A stretch of DNA of 64,000 nt, from positions 1 to 64,000 of the forward strand of contig JAGMVK010000020.1 of the NCBI GenBank assembly GCA_020747065.1, written 5' to 3'. Shown here piece after piece: positions 49,320-60,363 of this stretch; positions within the stretch are counted from its first letter, which is position 1; the number at the start of each line of letters is the position of its first letter. The notes beneath the pieces were generated by a model. That model was not told where the DNA came from. It saw nothing but the letters and a program-made list of their open reading frames with translations, and searched no databases. The translations under genes and the position numbers were made by a program. The stretch is from Cadophora sp. MPI-SDFR-AT-0126. Lineage: Eukaryota > Ascomycota > Leotiomycetes > Helotiales > Ploettnerulaceae.

Positions 49320-50401
49320 ATGGCTATGTTGACTAGAAGCTTCATTTCTGTATTAATAGCGGCGCTCATAAGTTACTCAGAAACAGCACCAAGTCCAAAG
49401 TCCACAATAACATGTCCAATAACCCTTGACGGTAGGGTGTCGCAAAACTCAACCCTCGAAACATTCGACACGGCCGCTTCTTCTTTCAATCCTGGTTACA
49501 CCAAGGGGCAGAATCTGACTTGTAGGTCATAGCGGGCTAGCCAATAGCTTCCCTCTTCTGGCCCTTGAAGACTTCCTCGCGAGGATTCTCATCCTCCATC
49601 CAAAAGCTTCCAGACAGACGCGACAATTACTAACCCGGCCGCTCCCAGGGTCGCAAATTCTTAGATTTACTTCTGTGTCGCCTTCTAAGTTCGATGTCCC
49701 CGCCAACAAAGCGCTCGAAGTAACCATCTCCGACGCGTCAATCTTCGTCCCAGGTGGTGGGCAGCAGCAAGTCGGATTTCGGCGAGCGGGACTGCTCCTA
49801 GGAAATGGATCCGATGCATCGAATTTCGGGGTACAGACATACCACTGGAGCGTCATGCAGCCCCAGGACAAGAAGAGGAGGATGAATTTGACACATGAGT
49901 ACATGAATGTGTGGCACGAAACAAACGACTATTCTAGCAACCACTTCTCGCTCAACGCTGGAGTGATGTTGGAGCAGGATAAGCCCAAAGAAGGAAACGT
50001 TACAACGACAATGTTGGACGGGAGACTGTGGAAGATATTGGATAGGAAAAACAATGTTATGTGGGCGACGACAATTGATTGGGAAGAATGGCAGAATTTC
50101 GCTATCATGCTGGACTATGAGAAGAAGTATGTGAGAATAAGGGATCTGTGGAACTTTGCTAACATACGTCAGCACCATTCAGGTTTTCTATTCAACAAGG
50201 TATGACAAGCTCAAGGCAGTCACAGAAGCACTGCCGAATGACAACACAGGTGGTGGCCAATACCAAATTGGGGTCCTGAAAAAGCCCACGGAAACCGAGA
50301 GTGTAGTTTTCGATGGTTACCAGGAAAGCAACATTGACGAGGGGCAAATCTATGGAGGAATATTCATTGAGAGTAGTGAAAAGGAATGTATCTCCATGTA
50401 G
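49320..50401 (+). CDS. Secreted GH131 beta-glucanase
   Basis: A secreted glycoside hydrolase of family 131, known members of which have broad exo-beta-1,3/1,6- and endo-beta-1,4-glucanase activity on plant and fungal cell-wall glucans. Exons are 49,320-49,521, 49,649-50,126 and 50,173-50,401 (302 aa). A signal peptide is evident (MAMLTRSFISVLIAALISYS, cleavage after ETA). Family blocks follow in order: CPITLDGRV, FNPGYTKGQNLTW, VSPSKFDVPANKALEVTISD, QVGFRRAGLL, NLTHEYMNVWHE, TIQVFYSTRYDKLKAVTEA, GGGQYQIGVLKKPT, GYQESNIDEGQIYGGIF. Both introns have clear branch sites (TACTAAC, GCTAACA). There is no carbohydrate-binding module or GPI signal. The length suits a single-domain GH131. Confidence 0.93.
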
Positions 50402-50975
50402 CGAGATGCTAAAATAGGACGAAAAGAGTATGAGTTCAACAACACATTTTTAAGCGAGACTTCTCGACTTGTCACGTCCTCGTGCATGCCAGAAAGATAA
50501 ATAAGCGATGCAATTTGAGGAAGGTGAACCCATGCACACTCTTTCAAAGAAGAGCCTCTGCTGACGCTGGACTAAGAGAAATCTGAGCACTACACCACCA
50601 GACAGGAGTACTTCAATCGAGTGCTGAAATGCGTAGAGATAGCCATAATTCTAAGTAACACCCTTAAACTGCTTGACCCCAGTCCTCACGACTCCCTTTC
50701 CACTCCCGCTTCCAGAAATCGTTGTGTGAAGCGAGTGCAGATCCACCAGCAGAAGATGGAACGCATATCGAAGCAGGTAGATTTTCTTTTCCCAGCCATA
50801 AAGCAATGCTATGCCACGAAGGAAATCCAGTCCAGTAGTAGTACAATTCCGAAGCCTGCATCTCCGGTAGATGCTCCCATTACAATGGTGTCATCGTTCG
50901 TTCGGCCGTCGCTCGAATTGCTGTCAAACTTGTAAAACACATCCTTCTTCCCACTGCTGTCCATCTTCTCCTGGT
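50402..50975. other. Convergent 3' intergenic region
   Basis: About 570 bp between the GH131 stop and the Sss1 stop on the opposite strand. It presumably holds both 3' UTRs. No feature seen. Confidence 0.5.
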
Positions 50976-51322
50976 TTAAGCTCCTCCCACTAAAATATTG
51001 TTGACCGGGATATGGACTGAAGTCGAGTGTTAGTGTATGGTGTGGCTTGATCTGGAGAGCCACTGACTGAGCTTGACCAAGTATCCGACTGCACCCATAA
51101 CGAGGAAACCAACACCAACTGCCTGCGAGATCTTAAGGAATTCACGACCGTCGGCTATGAAGTAATCAGCACGCGCTCAGTTGCTGCACTCTTCAAAAGT
51201 ATGTGCAGTTGTTAGGAGAAGGGCGAGCCATCCATACGCTTTGTACATCTGTTCAAGAATTGGGTACCATCTCTGACGAAATCGCGGGGGATGTCCATGA
51301 ACTCTTGGATCTGGTCAGACAT
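50976..51322 (-). CDS. SSS1: Sec61 gamma subunit (Sss1)
   Basis: The small tail-anchored subunit of the ER protein-conducting channel Sec61, essential for co-translational translocation. Minus-strand exons are 51,322-51,238, 51,154-51,068 and 51,016-50,976, giving exactly 70 aa, the usual size. The sequence starts MSDQIQEFMDIPRDFVRDGT, continues NRCTKPDGREFLKISQ, and has one membrane helix (AVGVGFLVMGAVGYLVKLI) ending in HIPVNNILVGGA. All three exons are needed for the conserved protein, and the junctions are clean (GTATGG, GTCAGT donors). The frames are too short to appear as single open frames. Confidence 0.96.
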
Positions 51323-52344
51323 GATGGCGGTGTTTGGAAATTGAAGGAGAGTCGGGCTTTCGAGTTGGCTTTCTTTGGTGGTGGTGTTGGAAGTAGGTTG
51401 AAGTGAAAATGGAAGTCAAGCTGTGGAGAGAGATGGAGGAGAGGAGAGGCCAGATCTGAGCCCCGTACCATACCCAGCGAGAAGAGCTGCTAGCTAGCTT
51501 CTTGGCGAAATGCGGACCTGAACCCGCACTTCAAAGCACAGCCCAATCTTCACCCCTTGGCCCGTCGTCTTCATCTCCATCTCCTTTTGGACCAGACCAG
51601 ACCAGACCAGACCAACTGGATTCGACAAGTCTCGACATCGGGTGACGATCGCGACAATTACGGCGCCCCATCAATCTGCGAACAGCCTCCTTGAGCCGAC
51701 TGCCATTGCGACAATTTCCTCGAGGCTGGAGGATACGGTCATTCGAGGATTAGCAGGGGCAGGCAAGGCTCGATCGTGCCGTGACGAGAAGAGGATCAAG
51801 AACAAGAACCAGAACGAGAAAGAGAGGAGGAAGCTGTGCTGGACGGACTGGACAGTGGTCTTCTTATTTACAACCACCTTGTTATACTTTTCAAGTCGAA
51901 TCTCTTGCTGCTTTCCGTCTACATTTGGCCTGTGTCAGTCGGGGGAAATTTACTCACTCAAGCTACTCTTCACTCTTCATCTGCAAAGGTTACCTGTACC
52001 GAACGAAATCTTCAAGATTGCAAGCACAGAGCTTCATCTTCCCTCTCCATTGTGTCTGCATCAGCCAAAGAAGGCTATCAGACTTGAGCTTAGTTCTATT
52101 TGGTTGGTTTTGGAGTGTACGTATTTGTATCTATCCCATGTATACTGTATCTTGGATCTGTCCGACGTGGGTGGGCGTCGAGGTCGAGAGTGCTGGTGCT
52201 ATTTCAATGTTTTCATGCGCTGATCTTCATGTCATTACCCTACAGAACTCATTCGTTGTTCAAAAACATAAGGTGTCTTTAAACCAATACAGAATTTCTC
52301 CAGAGAAGCTTTGATCAGAGATTCTGATCTCCCAATCCGGCGCA
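51323..52344. promoter_or_regulatory. Divergent promoter region, SSS1 / CPSF6-like
   Basis: About 1.0 kb between two divergent start codons. An ACCAG pentanucleotide array lies at 51,591-51,614 (ACCAGACCAGACCAGACC). C/T-rich tracts near 51,560-51,590 and several GT..AG pairs suggest long 5' UTRs with possible introns. Open frames here (for example 51,642-52,223) show no domain and are not called. Confidence 0.5.
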
Positions 52345-53726
52345 ATGGCAGACGACGAGTTCGACATCGACATTTACGGTGACACCAATACTGAGCAGGA
52401 GGCAGAGGGTGAATTCAAGAAAGATGACGAAGGTGATATGAAAATCGACACTCTCGAGCCAGCCAACGGACACGCGACCGATTCCAACAGCACGGTAAAA
52501 CACGAAGAGGAGCCTGATGACGATTATGTTGACATCAAGCTGACCAACGGACAAGAAAGCAAAATGAACGAGCAGCAGAAGATCAAGAGTACTGATGAGT
52601 CTGGAGCCGATTCCTTGAACATTCCCAAGCAAGCCCCCCAACAACAAGGTGTCAAGAGAAAGGAAGGATCTGACGATCGCGCAATCGATCCCGGATCGAC
52701 CACAGCCTTACTGATCTCCGATTTGAACTGGTGGAACACGGATGATGATGTACGAGGCTGGGTCAACCAAGCACAGGTTGAAGATGAGCTAAAAGATATC
52801 ACATTCTCAGAGCACAAGGTCAATGGCAAGAGCAAAGGGTAGGGAACATCCGCCAAGGAGGAGCGTATTTGCTAATCGATATCATGTAGACAAGCTTACG
52901 TTGAATTCTCTTCACAACAAGCAGCGACTGCAGCCAAACACAAGATCGATGCATTCGGTGAAGGCCAGCAATATGTCAAGAAGCATACAGTCACCTACTC
53001 TAACCCAAATGTCAATCCTTTCCGTACCTTGCCGAAGGATGCTCCAGCCAGAGCAGGTAAAGATGGACCCAATAATCGTGCCACTTCTGGTGGATACAAC
53101 AACGACAGAGGCAACAACCAGAACGGCAATTTTGGTGGAAACTTCCGCGGGCGAACCCCTGGATACAATGCTCGTGGAGGTATGAACAACAACATGAACA
53201 ACTTCAACCGAAATTTCTCTGGTCCCGCGATGAATAACAACATGGGTGGTGGGGGATTTAACTCGCCCATGGGTGGATTCCCCAACAATCCCATGAATGG
53301 ACAATTTGGAGGATTTAACCGCGGCGGTATGATGGGTGGTATGCGAGGTGGACCTGGCATGAGAGGCCGAGGCGTTATGAATAACAACATGATGGGTATG
53401 CCGATGGGAGGAATGCCAATGGGCGGTATGCCGGGAGGTATGGGTGGTATGCCTATGGGTATGGGCCAGATGGGTGGCGGTATGCCAGGTAAGATTCCTA
53501 ACCTGACTAACCCATAAATTGAGCCCGACTTCCCTCGGGCAGGGGCGCATATCTTTACATATAGAAATGCAGCGCCCATCTAGAATCTCACTGACATCTG
53601 GTCGTAGGTGGTGGCTTCCAAGGAATGCAACAGCCACACTTTAATCCTGCCTTCTTCCCTCAGAATCAAGCTGCTGGTGGTGATTGGCAAAACCCTCACG
53701 GAGCTAAGCGACCACGGCCAGAGTGA
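52345..53726 (+). CDS. RRM protein, CPSF6/CFIm68-like
   Basis: A nuclear RNA-binding protein resembling the large subunit of cleavage factor I, which helps choose poly(A) sites. Exons are 52,345-52,838, 52,890-53,488 and 53,608-53,726 (403 aa). The acidic N-terminus (MADDEFDIDIYGD, DEEF/EEPDDDYVDI-type sequence) is followed by one RRM: RNP2-like ALLISDLNWW (about 121-130) and RNP1 GKSKGQAYVEF (about 161-171). After TYSNPNVNPFRTLPKD the tail is Asn/Gly/Met-rich with FGGNFRGR-type RG motifs and five or more GGMPMG repeats, ending KRPRPE. Intron 1 falls inside RNP1 and restores it. The stop TGA overlaps a potential donor (GAGTGAGT), so a further short exon is conceivable. Confidence 0.86.
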
Positions 53727-54286
53727 GTAGATTCGTCGAGAATTACTTGTTTCGGCTTCGCTCTTAGTATTCAAGACTTAGCGCGATGTAGCCCGTGGGA
53801 AGGGGTATCATGCATTGGGCGGAGGGCTTCGGCGTTACTGGATTTTTTCAACGCGGACTCTTCACGAGATTTGGGCTGCAGTTTCTTTTCTCTCCTCTGT
53901 AGTTTCCGGCCGGAAGATGTACAGTACATTTAGACGGGCGTTTGTCATGCATAAAAGCATGCTTCTTGTGTTCTGAATATGACGCTGTTCTCTCCATCAC
54001 TGTTACCATTTTCGGGGCACTTTTAAAGGACTGGTCTGTGATGTGAGATGCCAGACTGCTATGAGTTCGGTATGTCGGTTGTGGTTCCTGCTGGTAGCTC
54101 CTGCTTCAAGTGGTCAGAAGTTGGCGATGGGCAGAGGTAGTCTCTGAAGCCTGCAGAATCTTAGCAACCCACAACTTCACAACATTAACGAACGTCAAGC
54201 AGCAGAATCGAGCATTGCTATTACTATCGTATAGCGTATTTGGATACTCTGCAAATATTCTCATTCTACGCTGAACAACAAACAGG
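53727..54286. other. Intergenic, 3' UTR and MAM3 promoter
   Basis: About 560 bp between two plus-strand genes. No feature seen beyond ordinary AT/CT-rich stretches. Confidence 0.5.
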
Positions 54287-57105
54287 ATGTCCTGTCCCTG
54301 TTCGAGATTATTGCACGGCACCGAGCACCTCCAGGGTCGGCGAGATGATCATGAAGGCGCCTGGACGGATCGAGATTACAACTACACAGTGTTTTACGGC
54401 GGAGCGCAGATTGCCATGATTGCCGTTGCAGTGATCTTGGTGATCATCTGTGCTTTGTTGACTGGTCTGACGTTGGCAGTCTGCGGACTTGACATGAATT
54501 ATATCCAGCTGAGAAGCGTTGCTGGGACCCTTCAAGAGAGGTCAGCCTGGTACTTTCTTGACCCGATTTTGTGCTGACTCTTCCGGAGACGTCAAGCACA
54601 AGAAATCATTCGGATGAAACGTCGCGCAAACTGGATGCTCTGTAAGTATGGATCACTCGATATCTACCCTTTCTGATAGACCTAGGCTCCCTGATACTCT
54701 GCTCGGTTGCATGCAGCCAAACATTCCCTTTCGTCATACAGAGCGTGTGGCATGGCCCACAATTCTGGGTTCCCGTCCTCATATCTACCTTAACGATGAC
54801 TATATTCGTGGAGATCATACCTCAATACCTGATACCACAGCAGGCGATTGCGTGGGGGTATTACTGCTGGCCAGTGATTTGGGGCTGCATGTGGATCACA
54901 TGTTTCATCACTTTTCCTTTGGGATGGTTGCTGGACAAGTCACAGACGAAGGACAGAATTGGAATTTTCACAAATGTAGAGCTCCACGCCGTCATCAAAT
55001 ATCACGAACAGTCTGAGAAGCGCGGGGGCAGACTTGGCCAAGACGCAGCAAGAATCATGCTTGGTGCCCTGAAGCTCGACTCGCAGACGATCGGGCGAGA
55101 CAATCCGCAAACTTCGCGGCTTGCCGCAGACGAGCAGGACATCGAGAAAGCAGATGCTGTACTTGATCAAGGTATCATCGTGAAATGGGATGCCGTCAAG
55201 ACTATCGACATCAATGACACTATTGATGAGGCTTTCATCGACAAGGTTCAGAGTTGGTCTTATAGCCGGATACCTGTTATTGGCAAATCTCCTCAAGCAA
55301 CAAACCAAGACGGCCGAAGTTCCGGGCCTCAGAACTGGGCAGGCAATAGAGTTATTGGATTCCTGCACGTCAAGGTATGTTGTCAGTCAAAAGATACTAG
55401 GTCTGTCTAATTGCTTTCCGTAGAACCTTATAGGCGTTGATATCAAGACCCCAGCAAGAGCCGAAAATAAGTTCAAAGTCAAGGACCTTAGTCTGTACCC
55501 ACTCCCAATCGTCAGGGCAGACATGTCAGTCTACGAGCTTCTCAATCTATTCCAACTGGGAATGTCAAGGTATGCTTTCAATTTAGCCCATGATTTGAAT
55601 GCCTTGCTGACCTCGCTAGAATGGCAGTCGTGGTTCGGGAATCATCAACTGCTGGCAACGGCAAGACTGGCTCACCGCTGTGGACAGCAACTGGCAGGAC
55701 AAACACACATCTCATGTCGAATTTGAAAGGGGCAGTGGGAAAATCCTATTGGACTTGGGATTACCTTAAGTTTGCCCAGGCAGCAGCTATTGATCAAGAA
55801 CACTCAAGACAACATGTTCTAGGCGTCGAGTGCCCCAAGCCATTGGGAATTATCACGTTCGAAGACGTCATTGATACAATTTTACAGAAGACTAGTCGAG
55901 ATGAAAGGGATTTCTTCGACCGAGACTGCTCATACCCGCCCACAAAATCCAAGAAGAGCGGGGACTTTTCTCTAAACTCAACCGCACATAAGACAGACAA
56001 GATTCTGCCACGTTCCCCCAAGAGGGCACACGTAACCTTTGAAAAGTCGGTCAATCCAGGTACCATACGGAAGCGAAAAGTTTCAAACAAAGTCAGTGCT
56101 CCTGGTGGGTTGGATGGTGCAGATGATCGTAGCATTGACGGATATTGTGCCTCGAGCATTCGGCTTCCGAAAAACAGAAGCAAGTCGATCGGGAGTTCGT
56201 ATACACAAAATAGTGAAGGAGGATTTCACGGAGCGGATGAGTCTGGAAATGCCATGGATCATGCCATTCTGATGACACCTGAGGAGATCGTGGGACTGGC
56301 TAATACCTCCTCCTCAGATTGCCCTGGAAATCCATACTCCCATGTCAAGACGGCAAGCCTACCGACGCGCAGAAGTGACACGAACGTTTCAGAGGAGAAA
56401 GTTCTTCGAAATGTTAGCGCCGGTCCGAGGCTACCTCAATTACGCCGGGTCGCACCTTTCTCAAGAGACAGAGACAATGCTTCCGGCTTTGAAGGAGAAG
56501 CGGAGGACCAGGAGGGTGACGACTTGACCGAGCTCTCCATGCCAAATGCAATGATGGCACCAGGACAATTTCCCCTTGTCGATATGCAGCTGAGGTACAA
56601 TCCCAATATTTCTGGAATCGATATCGAAGAGATGGAAGACACGCTTGAACCTACAAAGTTGGAAGTCCATGCCCGTGAGACAAGTGGCGAAACAGCATCG
56701 CTGATGTCTTGGTCCTCAGATGATGATGCCCAACAGATGACGCGTGTATATGATGCATTGCCGGTACTAGCTGGTGCAAATCCCGAGTTGTCACTTGTAA
56801 AGAAAAATCTCGACGCAATTATGGAGGAGAAGAAAGAGACAAAACCGTACGATGGTTTCCCACCCGAATTGCTTGATAGCACAGACAAAGACAACCGACT
56901 ACCAGAATATCTTTCCAAGACCTTACCACGATCAATCGGCACTGAGCTCAATCTAGAGGAGCTTGCGGAGAAAGTAAACGATGTGACCCCACCCATTAGA
57001 GAGGGAAGCTTCCATGACGACAGGGCCTTGCTGCCAAGTCAAAGACGATTACTAGAACATAGCTCGCTTGGTCTTGGTGCAAGAAGTTCGAGTTTGTGGT
57101 TCTAA
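54287..57105 (+). CDS. CNNM/Mam3-type DUF21-CBS membrane protein
   Basis: A divalent-cation homeostasis membrane protein of the CNNM family (yeast Mam3, vacuolar). Exons are 54,287-54,540, 54,589-54,641, 54,686-55,374, 55,424-55,569 and 55,620-57,105 (875 aa). The DUF21 domain begins at about residue 40 with a membrane helix (AVAVILVIICALLTGLTLAV) and the GLTL-x-x-x-GLDM signature, then CSLILCSVACSQTFPFV, helix LISTLTMTIFVEIIPQYLI (the conserved E-I-I-P-Q) and WPVIWGCMWITCFITFPLGW. Two CBS motifs follow: VKTIDINDTIDEAFIDKVQS...YSRIPV, and ADMSVYELLNLFQLGMSRMA...PLGIITFEDVID. The C-terminal 350 residues are polar and probably disordered. An in-frame TGA 12 bases upstream supports the start, though the N-terminus is short. 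Introns of 44-50 bp have good branch sites; the acceptor of intron 1 is CCGGAG. Confidence 0.87.
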
Positions 57106-57877
57106 TACACTTCTAACCCATAAAAGGGGACTGGCGTGTGGGTCATCTGGCTGTTCGGTTACCCGTTCGGTTTTGGTGGGAATGGAACTACAGCTACTTC
57201 GATGCATTTTTATGTGAAACGGTATTTTTACTCTGGCTGGCAGGCCGGTAAGTCTTCAGAGACCTGAAAAGAGACTTCACCTTCTTTCACTGGTGTGATG
57301 CGCGGTGAGTAGTGGATCGTGTATTCGTCTTAAAGAGAGTAGGAAATGTTTAGGGTATGCAATGGTGACTCTGGGAGTAACTGTTTCAATTCAAACATTT
57401 GTTACACTGTGTAGCGACACAGCAACAAGAGCCACTGTGCAATGAAAATGATCTATATCTGTCTGCACAGGTATTCAACACAGACAGCATATTCCCACTG
57501 CGTCGTAGGTCATCGGAATGCCATGCCATCAAAATCAAGAATAGACTTGAACAGGACAAAGCGCTACCCGAGGAAAATGATCAGCGGCGGCTATCTGGAT
57601 AAAATCAAGCAGCTCCAAAGCCGGAGTTGTAACTGCGTTGCGGAAATGACTCTGATGGGCCACCAGGAATCATAGGACAGCAATACTGTTTCTGTTGTTG
57701 CCTTATATATAGCCCTGTTAAATTCAGTGAGGCATCCATCACTTGAGAGAAAGTCCGCTCGCCCCCGAACGGATTTTGCGACGAGCTCTGGTCGTAAATG
57801 AAATCCTGGACGGTTCTTTGCGGATGATAAGTCTACGTACAAATCGCTTAGGACGTCCTCTGCATTTCGGTCTTTCA
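57106..57877. other. Convergent 3' intergenic region
   Basis: About 770 bp between the MAM3-like stop (+) and the stop of the Lys-rich protein (-). Small frames here are not supported. Confidence 0.5.
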
Positions 57878-59704
57878 CTAAGCTGGCACCTTTGTCATAT
57901 CCTCGTCACCCGATTCCTCCTGTTATGTATAGGTTAGCTACCGTCATTCCGAGTATTCGTACAAACGACTTACTTCTTCGGCAACGGCCTCCACAAGAGC
58001 CCTGTGCCCTTTTGTGGTCTTCTTGGCTGCGGTTGTTGTCTTGACTGGCTTCTTCCCAAGGTGTGTTTTCCCGGCTGGCTTCTTTCCAGACGTGGTCTTG
58101 CCAGCAGGCATCTTACCAGCAGTCGTGTTGGTAGCTGGCCGCTTCCGCTTTGCGGCTTCGATTGCCTCCACATCCTCACTCCTAATAGCTACATTCAGCT
58201 TAGTTCTCTTCGTAAGCGGTTGAAATGTAGACTTCTTTCGGGCGGAGGTCGAACTGGTAGGTTCATCATCACTAGGGTCATTTACTGCGGCGCAGTCGTC
58301 CATTTCGTCTTCTTTCCGTGTCTTCGTCGCTTGCTTGTCTGCGGACGTTTTACTATGTCCTTCTCCAACCTCATCAAGCTCATCAAGCTCATCAACATAG
58401 CTGTCACCATTTTCAGGCTTCCTCTTCCTCTTCATTCTCTTCCCCATTGCCTTCAATTTGGGGAGTCTCGGTGCAGCAGCCTTTGACCAAGCATTTACCA
58501 ACGCGTCTCTATCAATTAGAATCCCCCAGGGCTTTTCATATTGGCGGCTCAATTGCTTGAGGCTCAATCTTCCCGCCTTCCTCTCCCAATCCGTAACCTG
58601 AACTTCCTGGTCATTGCTCCCGTCCAGTACACTCATGATCATAACAGGCTCCTCGTCCTCGAAGTCAACACTGCCGGCAGCTTCTTCAGCTGTCACATCC
58701 AGATTCAAGAACGCTAGCGGTAGCGGAATACCGCCGTCTACGACTTTGGTCTTTGCTGGAATGTCCCAGGGCTGGTAGACATTTTGTAGCATGCGACGAG
58801 GGATGTAGCGCTCCTGTCCAGCATAGTTCCTCACTTGCGCGATATCTGTTCTCGGACCGCTTAAATCAAGTAAAAAATCTCCGAAGTCTGTGTTGAAGTA
58901 GTGCTTCCGGAGGCGGATGGCAGACTTGATGTTATTACCTCTTTTATCAGTATTCTCGATCAAGCGAACGATCACGACCGTCTTTGGATTACCGGTTTTT
59001 TGAACTGGGCGTTCGATGCCTGTGGTGGGTTGTTCGGCCTCGGCATCATCGTACCCTGTGTCTGAATCCTTTTTAGATGTTGTTTGTTCAAGAGTTGAAG
59101 CTGGAGACGGGAACGTAGGTTTCATGACTCCTTGGTCAACTGGATAGACATACTTGGCGTTGTCTTCGAGTCTAGTTCTCGCAACCTCTGCTGCTCTTTC
59201 TTCGTCGGTAGTGACGACGAGGACCTCGACTTCAGGATTTGGAGAAATCATGGCATAGCAGTCTTCATCAACAGCGTCCTGTCGCTCGTCAACGTCTTGC
59301 TCTCCTTCATTGCTTTTATCTTTGACTATCTTCGACGGCGATGGTGTAGGTTCCTCCTCTGTGATATCGTAGCCTTCGCCCAAGATTGTGACCTCCACCG
59401 GTAAATTCTCCTTGGGATAGACTTCAGATGGTGGCGATGGAAGCTCTGTTGTTTCATCGTGGACAATCTCACTTTCGTCGTTCTGGGATGCTGGATCGGC
59501 CTCGGTGCTGGTCATCTCAGGCTCCAGTGACCCGGGCTTAGCAGAACTTGTATCCGATGTAGGAGATAGCGATAAGTTGACATCGAGAGTTTTGCCATTT
59601 TCGAGTAACGGACACTGCACGCCAGTCAGACTTCCTGGCGGAGGTACGTTTGGAGGCGGAGAAGAAGGCGATAATGAGTCGCACAAGGAATTGTCCTCCG
59701 ACAT
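57878..59704 (-). CDS. Lys-rich nuclear protein, function unknown
   Basis: Minus-strand exons are 59,704-57,974 and 57,919-57,878 (590 aa). The small last exon is inferred: the GTAAGT donor after AEE, the branch GCTAACC and the ACAG acceptor extend the acidic end to EEEESGDEDMTKVPA. The first 240 residues are acidic/Ser-Pro-rich and probably disordered. A conserved-looking block (about 240-420) contains VVIVRLIENTDKRGNNIKSA, RKHYFNTDFGDFLLDLSG and WERKAGRLSLKQLSRQYEKP. A basic stretch (KRMKRKRKPENGD) and a histone-H1-like tail with GK-P/S-AGKT repeats (about 535-565) suggest nuclear chromatin binding. I do not recognise a named domain. Confidence 0.75.
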
Positions 59705-60363
59705 AACGAAATAAGATATGAGATGACTGAGTTAGATCCAAAAATGTGACTGTATTAATGCATGCAGGCTTCAAGTAGCAAAGAAACCTTCGAAGGCAAA
59801 AGTGTTGGGAGGACTTTGGCAGAGTCTTGTCCTTTGAGAAGTGTTTAGTGGAAAAGACAATGCCAAAGCAAATTTAAAACCGATGGGTTAAGACAGAGGT
59901 CCTTTCAAAACTCGAGTGGTTGTTGTAAAAGTGTTTGTTGACCGACGATAAAGAATCGACGGATCCGGCGCTCCGATGTTTTGTTGACAGTGAAGGAAAG
60001 GGGCGGTTAAGCGAGCCAGACCGAAGCGAAACCAGAGTGGCACAATACAACGTGATCGCCGCCACACTCTCGGCTTCTTTTGTTCGTAGCACAGTTGCTA
60101 CTTTTCTTCCGATTACAATAAAGAGAGAAATCTCATATGAAGAAGCATGAGGTCGATTGGACATGTGACATTGCTCAACAACCAAGAGAACAGAAAGCAG
60201 CAGAAGTCACAAGGCACCAAGCCATTAAAAGGAGATTAAACTGTACAGTCCATTGCTCTATGCCGCAACAGATATAACATACCGCCCGTCACACCACTCT
60301 AATTGTACTATACATAACCACATAAGACACGAGTCTCTGCCCTAATACTTACATGCTTGACCT
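59705..60363. other. Intergenic between two minus-strand genes
   Basis: About 660 bp. It presumably holds the promoter of the Lys-rich protein gene and the 3' UTR of the KPR-like gene. A 71-codon plus frame (59,935-60,150) has no support. Confidence 0.5.

Noticed and set aside
51642..52314. Overlapping plus frames of 193 and 177 codons
   Set aside because: No domain, inconsistent composition, and they lie in the 5' UTR/promoter of the CPSF6-like gene.
52912..53637. Two long minus-strand frames rich in His/Thr or Pro/Ile
   Set aside because: Antisense shadow of the Gly/Asn/Met-rich tail of the CPSF6-like gene.
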